Assembly: GCA_907163375.1 (NCBI GenBank)
Contig: CAJQUW010005346.1
Coordinates: forward strand, 281,880 to 345,879
Reading direction: 5' to 3'
From: Prostheceraeus crozeri
Taxonomy: Eukaryota; Platyhelminthes; Polycladida; Euryleptidae
Length of the DNA stretch: 64,000 nucleotides
Shown here: in pieces, positions 28,640 to 40,280 of the stretch
How positions within the stretch are numbered: the first letter of the stretch is position 1
Layout: the number at the start of each line of letters is the position of its first letter
The notes under the pieces: generated by a model
The model's database searches: none
The model's input: the letters and a program-made list of their open reading frames with translations, nothing else
Told to the model about the DNA's origin: nothing
Made by a program: the position numbers and the translations under genes

Positions 28640-28870
28640 TTTCTCTTTTCCTCTTCCTCCTCTCTCTTTCTCTGCTTCCTCCTCTCTCAATCCTCTTTCA
28701 TCCATCTCTTTCTCTCTTCTTCTTCATCTTCTTTTCCTTCGCATCTCCTCATATCTCTCTCATTTTCTCATTTCCTTTCTCTCTTTCTCTTCTCTGTTAT
28801 TTTCCACTTTATCTTCTTCATATTTCTTTCTCTCTCCTTTTCTCCTTGTTCGATCCCGTCTCTCTTCTCA
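28640..28870. repeat. CT-rich low-complexity tract
   Basis: The plus strand is almost only C and T, in TTTCTCTC-type stretches. The open frame across it (Leu/Ser/Phe only) is a composition artefact. Confidence 0.9.
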
Positions 28871-29960
28871 TTCCTATCTATGCATTTAGATATATTTGAT
28901 GCATCAAAGTCATTATTGCTATAGTCTCTTTCACGCGACAGTATTTTTATGCATAGGAAAAACTGTCACACCATCTCACAAGATTGAAATCCGCATTTCA
29001 CAATTGTGTCTTCAAATGAAATGATCTTTTGAGTGCTCGCTAGTTTTTATGTCTTAAGTTTAAAAAGCTTTTAAAGTTAAAGAAAACTTTTAAGTTTTTT
29101 TCTCTCCGCTCTAATTTTATGACGATGACACCTTGTATGACAACCTAGTAACCAATTATATAGTAAATTCAGTTTGCTTTTAGCAGCATGCTATGCATCT
29201 GAATCTGCAGAAGTGATGTGATTTTGAAAGCTTTACCACAGTCAAGTTCCGTTGCGCAATCTCCCTGCCCTTCTCGCATTAGCAGACACATTCCATCGCT
29301 ATCCATCCTTCGGTCGCATTCGTCTTTGTCCGATTTCGCCTGCCGACAGCTACAGAATACAGGTGGATCGATGATGCGCTGACGCGTCTCGCGTGCAGCC
29401 ATAGACAAGCGTGCAGCGGGCATTAAATTCATGGCATCGCGAAGCTGAGTAATGATGATGTTACGTCAAATATAGCAGTGTGGACTTTAACAACGTACGC
29501 CATTGCTGCTATATCCTTCATCCGTGTACAGAGATCACTTCTCAGTGTTGTCTTTTTCATCGGGCACAATATCAGATTGAGTGACACATGGATTAAATAA
29601 TACAACCTTTGCCGTGGTGAAGAATTCCTCGAACGAAAGCAACTTTTCATCCGCGATGGATTTACATGTACGAAAATTGATATATTTATCCAGTGAAAAT
29701 CAGGAGAAATCAGCAGAACTTCTGGTGAATGAAGCAATCAAAACATACTTGATCTCCATAGACAATATGACTTGTCGCTATTTTCCAACTGCGTGTTTCG
29801 ATCTCAATGCTTCTCATATTTCTGTGTCGATTACTTTCGTCGCAACATGTAAGTATCAGCATGCAAATTCATATTTTAATATGCAATTAAATGAAATAGG
29901 AGCTTTATGTATATAAGTGGTGTACAAAAGAATTCATTCAGACGCTAACAATCGAAACAC
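28871..29960. other. Unique-looking DNA with one possible exon-like stretch
   Basis: Between 29584 and 29849 on the plus strand there is an open stretch encoding, for example, DLHVRKLIYLSSENQEK and NMTCRYFPTACFDLNAS. It runs up to a good splice-donor word (GTAAGT at about 29850). It has several N-glycosylation-type sites, but I find no clear acceptor and recognise no domain. It may be chance. Nothing else here is supported. Confidence 0.2.
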
Positions 29961-30264
29961 TAGAATTATTGTGGTTATCGGAAAATTCAAGTTGATCTAA
30001 TTTGAATCAGCTCGCGATATATTTCAATGGCTCACTGCTATCCTCTTCAGGAGCAAAAGATATATATACTATGCAAGAATATTTGCTATGATAGTGATTC
30101 AAAATACACAAGGAAATCATAAATCACGCATTAACACTATCATTTTGAATCACTACCATTCTCTTAATCCTTTGCTCCTGAAGATCTTAGCTCTGAACTA
30201 TTGAAATATATCGAGCTGATGTAAATTAAATCAACTTGACTTTTCCGAAAACTACAGCAGTCTA
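29961..30264. mobile_element. Foldback MITE of about 304 bp
   Basis: The two halves are inverted copies of each other. The left arm starts CTAGAATTATTGTGGTTATCGG and includes TTCAAGTTGAT, then ATATTTCAATGG, then AGGAGCAAA. The right arm is its reverse complement with about 10-15 % differences and ends GCAGTCTAG. Only about 30 bases lie between the arms. There is no coding capacity. The divergence of the arms suggests an older insertion than the 2.2-kb element at 33696. Confidence 0.8.
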
Positions 30265-32510
30265 GGGCCAAACCACATAGAATGATTAATTTAGGTGTAG
30301 TATGAATTTCTTCTTTTGTAATTCAGTTCTGTCATCAAGAATTGGGAAAATGCATTGTCTAGTGCATTACTAATGTGAAAAGTTGTGATGCAGTGGCATT
30401 GAACTATAAATCAAAATCAGTGATAAATTGGAATTTTTGAAATGATTAAGTTTCTTTTCATATAGGGATAGGCCTATAAAATATTGATGGTTAAGCCCAT
30501 TGCATTCTCTACTATATATCGTGATGTTGACAAATAAACTGACAATTGATATACTATTTTACATTTGTCAATAGGCTACATGTTTGGCCTAATATGCCCT
30601 AAGTAGTATTATAAGTTTTACATGTATTTGCATTCAGGCATAATTATATGCATGCAGTAATGCTCATAATTAATTTTAAAACATAAAAATTAATGTTTTG
30701 CATATGATGTTGAAGGCTAGGATTAAGAGGCAATTCAATTTTCTTGGCATTGTGCTAAAAACAAGCGGGTCACTCCTTCTCTATATTTGCCTTCATAAAG
30801 TTATGTACAATAAAATTTGAGTAGGTAAAAACCGCGGCGCTTCGTGTCACATACACATCAAAAGGTGGGAGGACCCACTTTTTCGTAACTTGAATTTCAT
30901 GTATAATATTAGCCTTTGTCCACCCTTTCTTCTGGATCATTCAATAATTTTACATTATTATTCAATGGTAGGTAGGCATACATAAAGTCGGCTTCAAGTG
31001 TGCGAAGGAAGTGATGATGCATGAGACCCGCAATCAACCATCTTTTAAATGAAAGTACTCTACAATTAAATAGTGTTTTCATAATGTTGTCTCATTTCTC
31101 TTCAATTGCAATTATAAAGTATTTTGTAGTATTTCTGTCACAATATGCAAGCTAGAGATGCATGCCAGCATTCTTTATTGTTTATATAACTTTTTTATTA
31201 TGAAATAACTTGATAAAACTTTTCATTTGCTCTTCGGTTAAAACTTAATTGAGTAGAATATTTCATACAATCTTAGTGTAGGCCTTTATTCGCTTTTTCA
31301 TATATTGTTTGACTGTAATGTGTTAGTGATTTTTTGTCTCTCTCGTTAAAGAATCTCGAAACGTTGATTCAAAAATCTCTTAATTTGTTTTATTCCTGTG
31401 AAAGCTAGAGGCAATTTCAAAAATAATCAAGATCATCAATTGATTAATTGAAGTTGATCAATTGAAGTGATACATATTCATTGAGGTTTAAAAAATTTAC
31501 TGAATTCTGAAGCAATCTTGGATGTTTCTGTTCAATTCTTTCATGTCGATTTGGTGTTAATTGAAAGAGATGTAAACAATAGCTTTTTGTCAAACATCAT
31601 ACCGTAAAGCAAAACACAAGTAGGCGTAACTGAATGATGGTAAAACATAGGGCCTATAAGTTGCAATTATATATAAATTTGTAGCATAAAAACAAATTCA
31701 AAAGTGACAGCAATTTAAATTGAGTTAATGAAAGAAATCTCATTATTATTTATATCACTGTCATTGTATAATCACTTAATTATCATCCCAACTCTTCAAT
31801 GATGCATAATTTTTATATAAATCAGCAATGAAGTATGGAAGACTTTTTGAGCGCATGGTAGACTCAACATACTTGATTCTATATCAAGCTCTTCCGAAAC
31901 TTTAGCACAGTGATATCAGACACTATTCAAAATTTAGACCAAGTGTAGCTTCCTGTACGAGTTTCCCCCTTTTGACGAGCACACTTGGTAAATGGGTAAA
32001 AATCAGTGATATGACTTCGATTAGATTTTAATCGAGGTCGAGGTTGTTCTCGATATAAGTTGCATAATTTTGATTGACTTTGGCACCGGGCACTTGAATG
32101 AAAGGAAAACGAAGACATTTGTGTTTATCAAGTTATTGATCACATTGTGTCAACACATTGAAAATCTGATTATTATCTATGATAGTTTTAATTGGTCAAT
32201 TACTACATCATGGTATGCCTGTGTGAAAACAAAAATATGCTTTATACTAACAATTGCAGTTAAAAGATGGCAATTTTTAACGGACACGCTCAAAGCGTTA
32301 TTCAATACATAAAATCGTTACAAAACAATTTTGCAAATAGCCACAAAATTCATTGAAATCATCTAATGGTATGAGGTCACCCGTTCAATCTTAACAGGTG
32401 CTAACTTTGGACAAAAGAATCTTGGATGCAAATTTCGCTATATGCCCATTGCCCATAATAAAATTTGAATTTTTGCAACAAATACTATATGGAAACATGG
32501 AAATATATGT
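30265..32510. other. No gene seen; AT-rich DNA
   Basis: More than 2 kb of AT-rich sequence with no supported frame, RNA gene or inverted-repeat element that I can see. Words such as GGCCTA recur. It could be host intergenic or intronic DNA. Confidence 0.4.
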
Positions 32511-32513
32511 ATA

Positions 32514-32770
32514 TAGTCCCGCCAGAACGAGCCTCTGCATGGAACGAGACACAGGATGTTATATACCCTATGACTACTACGAAAATGCGCGCCTTCCGAG
32601 TTCTAACGTGTTCTTTTGATCTACAAACAAGAACTTGTCTGCATATCAAAGGAACACGTTAGAACTCGGCAGGCGCGCATCTTCGTAGCAGTCATAGGGT
32701 TTAGAACATTCGTTGAAAGTCTCATCTTCGGTCTCGTTCCATGCAAAAGCTCGTCCTGGCGGAGGGACTA
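32514..32770. repeat. Inverted repeat at the left end of repeat copy 2
   Basis: Left arm 32514-32619 (TAGTCCCGCCAGAACGAGCC ... ACGTGTTCTTTTGAT) is matched in reverse complement by 32645-32770 (ATCAAAGGAACACGT ... CTGGCGGAGGGACTA). The right arm carries about 20 extra bases. The right arm is also present at the start of copy 1 (17865-17990), where the left arm is missing. Confidence 0.8.
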
Positions 32771-33695
32771 TTTCTATCTTTACATAATATTTGCTATAAT
32801 CATTATCATGTCCAAAAATGTCCGAGAAATGGGCTTAAAGGAGCAAATAAATATGAATAACAAGGAGGAAATAAAAAATTATGAATAGCAAAATGTTTCT
32901 ATAATTATCTGACTACTGTTCTGTCCGACCTCGATGAAAATCTATGTAGTCTAGGTCGAGGTTATTGTGATTTCGATGAATGTGGGAGGAGCTAAATTTA
33001 GAAATTCAAAAAAGCGCATATTAAATGTCCACTGAATTGCATTGTGCAAAGCAGCTACTATTTATACTGAAAACTTGCAAAGTGGTTAGAACTGCTAAAA
33101 TTGGCAAAATCGATATCTAAGCTTACAAATGAACTTGAAACGTTGCATCTCATAAGAGAGTGCATTTTGCTACATCATAACTTGACCCAACCCATCAGCA
33201 GACAGGAAAATTCTTTTTTTTAGTACGAATTGCACGTATTTGTGTCTAACTGTCTATCAGACTAAGTTTTATTTTGTCATAGTCTCAAATGCATTTGAAT
33301 ACCCTTTTTAAGAATTGATCATCCTTTTTCAGAGGCAATGAGAAAACTCCATTACAAAAATGGAAATGCCAGGATCAAGGTCCTTGTGGGGAATTGGCTA
33401 TAGAGAAAGCCCCCAGATGACTTTCTCGGAGCAGGGTTGAGCTGCCTGACGTAGAAGACGATCAAGTGCCGGAGTAAAGACTTTTGATAATGTGTGCATA
33501 TGTGTTCGAATAGAATCGTTTGTGTGATGGTTTGTTTTTTGCTATTCCGGAATATCGCCTTCTGATTTTCATAGTTGCATAGCTGTGGGTAAGTTGGACT
33601 GTGTATTGATTGAGGTGGACTTTCGCCAATAAGGGCTGATAAAATGTAGCGTAGCGCCAGTGTAGCAGTTGGTGGTGATTAGTAGCAACTACGTA

Positions 33696-35877
33696 CACGG
33701 TACGCCAGAAAATTTTTTTTCCAACCAAAAATGCAATTGATTTTGGTCAACACCATCGTGTCAATCATGTCAAAAGATTTTGAAAAAATATAGCAAACAA
33801 AATATTTCATCGAGCTAATCAAAAGTTATCGATTATTATTGATTTTTGATCAATCGATTAATTGATCAATTGATTTATCTCAGTGACAAAAGAATGCAAT
33901 TAAATTTCATTTACATCAGCATGATTACTGAGCTATAAGAAAACTAAGATTCATTTTGCGTGAAAATCTAGCGAGCTAATCAAGTAATATCGACATTTAT
34001 CGATATCAAATATCGATTTTTTAGCATTTTTTTGTTTTTAGTGATTTTTCCAGTTTTTCTCTAAATGCAATTCAATTTTGTCAGCATGTAATGAACAAGA
34101 AAGCAGAAATAAACCATAAAACACTGAAAGTGCAAAAAATCCATCGAGCTTTTCGTTTGTTATCGATAGTTATCGATAGTAAAATCAATTTTCCAGTGTT
34201 TTTTTAAATAGATTTTACTGTTTTTGTGATTTTCTCACTATTATTCATATGCAATTCAACCTTGTTAGCACTATTGTGGCAAGGATGATTGCCGTCCATA
34301 TTGATCTAACAATGATTGCCCTTCGGAAGAATTATAGTGGTTGTCAAAAGTAAGAGAGGTGTGAAAACACTCATCTCAATCCAATTAAGCAGTCAACTAG
34401 TTAGGCCCCTTGATGAGCAAATCCTCCTGTCTGCATTTGACAACCCATTGACGCCACAAAGGAGGCGGTAGCAGCAGCTTCGAATGTCTCTGAGTAGGAC
34501 TGTATCACTGCATTAGGGATGATACAGTTTCAATCATCAATAGGATTCTGAGAAAACTTCACACTTGCCCCGCATTGTGCAATTTTCACTATCCAAGACA
34601 GTGCGAGTTTCCTACCAGAATTTCTCGGCCAAATTCAATTGACATCTAATTTGCATGATGGAATGAACGTACACCACGGGTCCACGTGGGAGCAAGTTAG
34701 CTATTCAAAGGTATGAAAAGGCTCGCGCTTTCTAAGCGTTGAATAACTATTAAATGTTTCCCATGAAACGTGTAGACACTGAGTCACATGATCATGTCGA
34801 GTCACGCGGCCGAGTCACATGACCGTCGCAACACAGCGACGTTATTTGACCTATCACGATCACCTACGGCTTCAGTTGTAGGAACAGCCAGAGACAAGTT
34901 CCTCGGAATCACTTTTACTTTGTCACTGCCTGAGAGATCAATTCAAAATGAGTCATCGCGCTACTATACTTACGCACGAGCAAGCACGATCACATGTATG
35001 CTTGATATGTGGTAATAAAGGCTCAGCGAAGATGTCTGACGAACTTCTAGCTATTATTCGCGAAAAGCTTGTTCCTTTTCTTATTATTCGCAAATACGTC
35101 CATGGCGTTGTCTATCGAATAGAATGGCTTTCAAGTTGAATAAATTTTCATCTATTTCTGGAGTTTTCCTTTTTAATTCTAAACGACAATACTTGTACTT
35201 CCTAATGTAGGCCTACATGTAGCTTGATAATCACGAGTAGATCTATTATGCCGATGGCAAAATTCTACATGTAAATATCCGCGGACATAATTGCCCCTTA
35301 AGAATTTGCCCCTTTCAATTGTACTTGAATGATACTGAGAAAATCACAAAAACAGTAAAATCTATTTAAAAAAACACTGGAAAATTGATTTTACTATCGA
35401 TAACTATCGATAACAAACGAAAAGCTCGATGGATTTTTTGCACTTTCAGTGTTTTATGGTTTATTTCTGCTTTCTTGTTCATTACATGCTGACAAAATTG
35501 AATTGCATTTAGAGAAAAACTGGAAAAATCACTAAAAACAAAAAAATGCTAAAAAATCGATATTTGATATCGATAAATGTCGATATTACTTGATTAGCTC
35601 GCTAGATTTTCACGCAAAATGAATCTTAGTTTTCTTATAGCTCAGTAATCATGCTGATGTAAATGAAATTTAATTGCATTCTTTTGTCACTGAGATAAAT
35701 CAATTGATCAATTAATCGATTGATCAAAAATCAATAATAATCGATAACTTTTGATTAGCTCGTTGAAATATTTTGTTTGCTATATTTTTTCAAAATCTTT
35801 TGACATGATTGACACGATGGTGTTGACCAAAATCAATTGCATTTTTGGTTGGAAAAAAAATTTTCTGGCGTACCGTG
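33696..35877. mobile_element. 2182-bp DNA transposon with about 560-bp terminal inverted repeats and CGTA target duplication
   Basis: Ends read CACGGTACGCCAG and its reverse complement. The inverted repeats run from 33696 to about 34261 and from about 35317 to 35877 and are nearly identical. The target site CGTA is duplicated at 33692-33695 and 35878-35881; the uninterrupted site is visible in copy 1. The 4-bp duplication and CAC start are compatible with a CMC/Chapaev-like group, but I cannot assign a superfamily. The arms contain repeated ATCGAT words. No transposase of normal length is encoded, so it is non-autonomous. Confidence 0.9.
34948..35139 (+). CDS. Short Cys-containing frame inside the long-TIR transposon
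   Basis: This 63-residue frame starts MSHRATILTHEQARSHVCLI and contains a C-x2-C pair (VCLICGNKG) followed by a helix-like MSDELLAIIREKLVPF. The pattern recalls N-terminal zinc segments preceding transposase domains in some invertebrate elements, so it may be the remnant first coding segment of the parent transposase. The last 20 residues look unrelated. It is the only plausible coding piece between the inverted repeats. The attribution is tentative. Confidence 0.3.
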   Translation: MSHRATILTHEQARSHVCLICGNKGSAKMSDELLAIIREKLVPFLIIRKYVHGVVYRIEWLSS

Positions 35878-36188
35878 CGTAGCGTCGCCGTAGCACTACG
35901 TGGCATCCAGTAGCAGATACGTAGGTAGAGTAGCACAAGGTTCTGCTACGTAGCATACCGGTAGCAATTGGTGCTTCAGCGTAGCGGTAGGTTGCATTAT
36001 AAGGTCATTTCAGTAGCGGCAACGTTTCAGTTGGTAGCAACAAGTAGCACCATGCTACGTAGCAGGAACGTGGCCTATGCCGCCATTTTTATTGGTTTCT
36101 GCTACGCATTTCTGCTACTCCCCCGCTACGTAGCAGATACGTACTTTGTTAGCCGGGTGGTCAACCGCACTGCCTCCACGACACACGA

Positions 36189-36653
36189 TTGCCCCCGCAT
36201 CTCAAGGTCGCCTATCCAACCGGAAAGGGATGGATCAACTTGGTCGCCGAGGCCTCTTTTACAAAGATAATGACAAGTCTCCGCAGCCAATCAGAAATGT
36301 CTAGGCGGATCAAGGCCACCGAGGAACGCTGGACCGGGTGGGTACGGTACCACCCCCAGCTACTGCCCAAGTTGCCGAGATGGCGTCAAACGCTTCTCCA
36401 GCTGCAACCCCGAGACCCGCAGCCAACGATCAAACCACGCTCCATCTTGCGACCACCACGGAGCGTGAGAGACGACCAGCCGTCGACCAACTCAAGACAG
36501 CGACCGGACACAATCGCGCAGGACACAATCGACCGGATGACATCCGAGATCACGAAGAATGTCCTCCAAGTCCTCAGGCCCAACCGCGAGAATTCGCGAG
36601 ACAGGGCAAGACCACCCAACCGTGGCAATTCGCGAGACAGGGTGGAGGGATAG
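36189..36653 (+). CDS. GC-rich Pro/Arg-rich frame upstream of the esterase frame
   Basis: This 154-codon frame has no ATG at its left end. It has a globular-looking start (VAYPTGKGWINLVAEASFTK, RIKATEERWTGWV) and then a low-complexity tail rich in Arg, Pro, Ser and Asn (RPNRENSRDRARPPNRGNSR). Such heads and tails are seen in ORF1-like proteins of retroelements, but I do not recognise a family. It overlaps the start of the esterase frame. Composition is much more GC-rich than the flanks, suggesting separate origin. Confidence 0.35.
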   Translation: MPPHLKVAYPTGKGWINLVAEASFTKIMTSLRSQSEMSRRIKATEERWTGWVRYHPQLLPKLPRWRQTLLQLQPRDPQPTIKPRSILRPPRSVRDDQPSTNSRQRPDTIAQDTIDRMTSEITKNVLQVLRPNRENSRDRARPPNRGNSRDRVEG

Positions 36654-37272
36654 GATGCGGAAGGATATCCATCCTGCAATGAGGAGGATCCAAGCGCGGC
36701 GAATGGACGCAGAATCCATGAAAGACTTACGGACGAGGTCAAGATCTCCTGCAGCCCGAACCCGGCAACCGGTGGATGCAAGCCGAGACAGCCGCAAAAT
36801 GACGCTGGTGGTTGGCGATTCCAACTTCACCCGCCTGCCTTTTACCGCTGCCCCATATCGCTCGATTGCGAGACCGGGTCTCCGAGCAGCGCAAGCTGCG
36901 GACACTGTACGCCACTGCGATGTGCGCCGCAATGACGTTGCCGCAATCGTTGTGGGTGTAGGAGTAAACGACCGCTCGGCGAGAAGCATCGAGGAAGTCC
37001 GGGCCGGGTTCCGTTCCCTGAACGATGAACTTCAGCGGAAGTTCTCCGGCATCCCGATGTTCTTCATCGACGCGCCCGCGGACAAATTCGGTCACGATCG
37101 GCGCATGAGAGATCGCCTTCACAGTATCAACGTAGGGGCATGCTTCTTTACCCCAATACATTACAAGCCGTCCGTGGTGAACACGGGAGACCCGCACTAC
37201 ACTGCGGAGGAGCGCCACGCACTTGCGCGATACGCGGAGCGGATCATCCGCCCACGTCTACCCCGTGTGTAG
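36559..37272 (+). CDS. SGNH/GDSL-type esterase domain protein, probably retroelement-borne
   Basis: This 237-residue frame has a basic, Arg/Ser-rich first third and then an SGNH hydrolase fold: block I with the nucleophile in VVGDSNFTRL (Ser about 88), a Gly in RPGLRAAQAAD (block II-like), the Asn in VGVGVNDRSAR (about 137), and a C-terminal Asp and His in NTGDPHYTAEERHA (about 211 and 213). SGNH esterase domains are known in ORF1 proteins of some non-LTR elements. Here the gene lies 120 bases upstream of a perfect copy of a Ty3-type gag leader and downstream of the dispersed repeat shared with that element. Substrate unknown. Confidence 0.6.
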   Translation: MSSKSSGPTARIRETGQDHPTVAIRETGWRDRMRKDIHPAMRRIQARRMDAESMKDLRTRSRSPAARTRQPVDASRDSRKMTLVVGDSNFTRLPFTAAPYRSIARPGLRAAQAADTVRHCDVRRNDVAAIVVGVGVNDRSARSIEEVRAGFRSLNDELQRKFSGIPMFFIDAPADKFGHDRRMRDRLHSINVGACFFTPIHYKPSVVNTGDPHYTAEERHALARYAERIIRPRLPRV

Positions 37273-37392
37273 ACTGGCACCGCTCGCAGGAGCGAGACCT
37301 TCTTCGTGGAGGAGGGGATAGTGTAAGGTAGGGGTCTTTAAGTGAACTAATTTTATTGACTTTTACTGCACTACTTTTTAATTGCCTGTACT

Positions 37393-37668
37393 TTTCGCGG
37401 GAATTGTTTTTACTACCTGCTAGCAATGTTCAGGTGAGCAGAGTTTTTCTTGTTGTGATCTTGGTCGGGATTGCTTGTTCTAGCAATTCCGGTCAACATG
37501 GCAGAATGCAGTGATAATTTTATTGACGATGATGACATCTCTATTCTAGCGGAGGAGATTGTTTCCCGTGCACAACAGCTGCTAATTAAACCGGAGCCAC
37601 GAGACTCTGAGGCCGCTGTTTCTTCACCCCGACGACAGCCGGGAGAATTACCCCGAACCAAATCGGGA
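37393..37668 (+). repeat. 276-bp exact duplicate of the Ty3-type gag leader
   Basis: From TTTCGCGGGAATTG to AACCAAATCGGGA this is identical in length and, as far as I can see, in sequence to 22731-23006. Downstream, the frame continues into a different Pro/Arg-rich sequence (RRKPNVKEIDPPASPW) and ends near 37737. The perfect identity implies a very recent duplication or a strongly conserved leader. Confidence 0.92.
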
Positions 37669-39544
37669 GACTCGCCTCGACGGAAGCCGAACGTTAAGGA
37701 GATCGACCCACCGGCAAGCCCGTGGAGACACCCCTAGTCGCCCGTCCATGGATATTTATGGATGATTTCATGCATGTATCAGAAATCAATCATGCATGGG
37801 AATGCATGATTCATGCATGGGAATGCATGAATATTATCCATGATCCATTACGTATCAATGATTTATCAATGTGACATTTGATGTTGCTCAAAAAAATCAT
37901 GCATGATTTTACGATGCACTTGATGAAATTGACCATGGTCCCCAGGAAGGTGAAGTGCGCTTTTAAACAGCACGATCGATACAGTATTGAATTCTCCAAC
38001 TGAGTGTGGAATATACCAGTTCGTGTTAGAAATATGCAATGATTCATTGCACTTGCCGACTGGGGTGTTCGTAATCACAAATGGGTTCTTCACATATATT
38101 TCTATTCAATTCATTTCTGGATCGATCATGCGGTTCAAAAAATGAATTTCACCAACCTGACGCGCCATTACGTTTTCATCAATTGCATGGTAAATCATAT
38201 CTGATTTGCATGCTAGAACTACCTGAAATTCACATATTAAGGAAATAATACATAGCTCATTATGGTATGAATAGATTTTATCTATAACAAAAAAACAATC
38301 AGTGTAAACATGGAGGCTTAAAAACACAACGAAAAAAGTTCACTTCATATAACAAACTTGTTCGCTAGTCTTTCTCTTTACAAACATTGAGATTCTTCTG
38401 AAATTGGATAATAAAAGCTAAATTAAATTGCATAAAAGAAAAACAGAACAAACCTTCAAAAGAGTCAATTCAAAAAATTAAAATTGAATTGTTTTACATA
38501 CTTTTATCACAGGCACAGCTGCAGCAGCCAATTCAAAGTTCTGGGGTTTACTCTAACAAAATTTATAACTTAATTAAAAACAGAATTAAATTCAGTATCC
38601 AACAGAAAAATTACATCTAATTCGCCTTTAACAGACCTGTTAGCTGGCTTCTAGGATTCTATGAACTGGAATTACACACGGAAATGATAGATACACTAAG
38701 ACACATGCGTGTATTATTAAGTTGATATAATCTCACTGTATAATCCATGCTATACTGGGTCTAATATATATGAAATGCAATACATTCATAGACGACAAAT
38801 TCACGAAGCATTCACGATAATCATGGTGACATAACGTTAGGACATCGCAAGACTTGAAAAATGCATATACACGATTGATGTAATGATTATCAGTAAGTCA
38901 TCGGTATAATTTGGCATCATAAACAGCCACTGACACTTCAAGGGGCCATATATGTATAGTAATAAAATGATAACTACGTTTGATGTCGAAGATTCTGACA
39001 CACAAGTATGACATGCATAAACTCAATGGATTCCAAAAACAAAAAGATTATTTCACAGTATTCATCCCATACAATTCGCACGAAATATTGAAAGATCAAC
39101 CATAGATAATCAATCCAATTGCACACATTGACGCAGTGATCAGCAGCGAGTACCGAAAGTTATAGAGGACAAAGGAAGTAAAGCATCAAATGTGGAGATC
39201 ACCACGAGCATTAACCACCTGCAAAGAAACAAAAATTATATGTTATTTTAAAAACATTGTAGGGGCAGCTTGCAATTGACGTCAAATAGGAGGGGGAGGG
39301 GCTTACTCAAAATTGACATTTGATGGTTGACTTTTACTGATTAAGTCACCTTTTATGAATACATGATAGCAACTGTATACCAGGTTTTCCAAAAATTCAC
39401 ACTTGTCTCTTTCAAATTTCGGGACACGCGCGGATCATTAGACACATTCTTTATTGATTTAAGATGACCAAATTGTAGCTGAATAGAATCTCATTTTCAA
39501 ATAATCATTTAATTGTTCCGCATAAACAGCCTACTGTTTTAAAA

Positions 39545-39672
39545 AATCGAAAATAGCCGATGCTGTTTGAGTTGAAAATATATTCTCAAATTTTCGTCGT
39601 CCCCTGACGCGGTCTGAGACAGACGAAAGTTTGGGAATATATTTTCAACAGCATCGGCAATTTTCGATTACT
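39545..39672. repeat. Short foldback hairpin of about 125 bp
   Basis: AATCGAAAATAGCCGATGCT followed by TTGAAAATATATTC and CAAATTTTCGTC is mirrored, in reverse complement, by GACGAAAGTTTGGGAATATA, TTTTCAAC, AGCATCGGC and TTTTCGATT. The loop is only about 25 bases. It is probably a small MITE or recombination scar. Confidence 0.75.
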
Positions 39673-40280
39673 TAAAGTGATCATTTATTTCCATTCTTAT
39701 TTCTAGTTCATTATGTAATCACGTGCTTTATATCTATCAATATTCGATAAACTCCTTTTATATCATCTACATCGTACACTAAATGATGAAAGTCATGTAA
39801 CGACTTAGAATTTCTGAGCTGCAGAGAAAAGAGAATGACCTAATCCCATTTTCAAATAGCCACAAATTTTGAAAATGATTCCTCTTTTAAAATACATACT
39901 TTAATATACAAGTAGAGAATGAGCTGCCAAACTCAGAAGCACCAATTATGACTTTCAATGGAATTGGAAGAACATGTGTATACGGGAAAACGACCACCTT
40001 CAACGTCAATCCACACAAAAATGCCTGTTAAATGATCATAATAATTGCAACTTACCAGGAATAACGAGACCACTTCAAAATGAGCTGCAGAAAAGCCCAA
40101 ACATCCAATGCAATTGAGAGAATCCGTGTAATGGGAAAACAACCATCTACAAAGAAGGGATTAAGTACAGACTGATCAACATAATCGTTTTACATTTACA
40201 GAGCAACTATTACACAATTAAATCAAAAATTCCAATGAAAAAAATACATGCACTTAAGTTTTTCACTTTTATCTATAGAT

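Larger units (their letters stand above)
32631..36157. repeat. Dispersed repeat, copy 2 (split by a 2.2-kb transposon)
   Basis: Outside the inserted element (33696-35877) this is colinear with 17852-19655, from GAACTTGTCTGCATATC to GTTAGCCGGG, with a low number of mismatches. It gives the empty-site sequence for the MITE in copy 1, and copy 1 gives the empty site for the transposon here. It is followed by the GC-rich esterase region and then by the 276-bp gag-leader duplicate. Confidence 0.88.

Noticed and set aside
28573-28899. Hydrophobic 108-codon frame resembling a membrane protein
   Set aside because: It lies across a CT-rich simple-sequence tract, so the Leu/Ser/Phe composition is an artefact.
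17852-36157. The two dispersed repeat copies as 5' and 3' LTRs of the gag-pol element between them
   Set aside because: The ends lack TG...CA, copy 2 is followed by a second gag leader, and the distance from copy 1 to gag is about 3 kb; I keep this only as a remote alternative.
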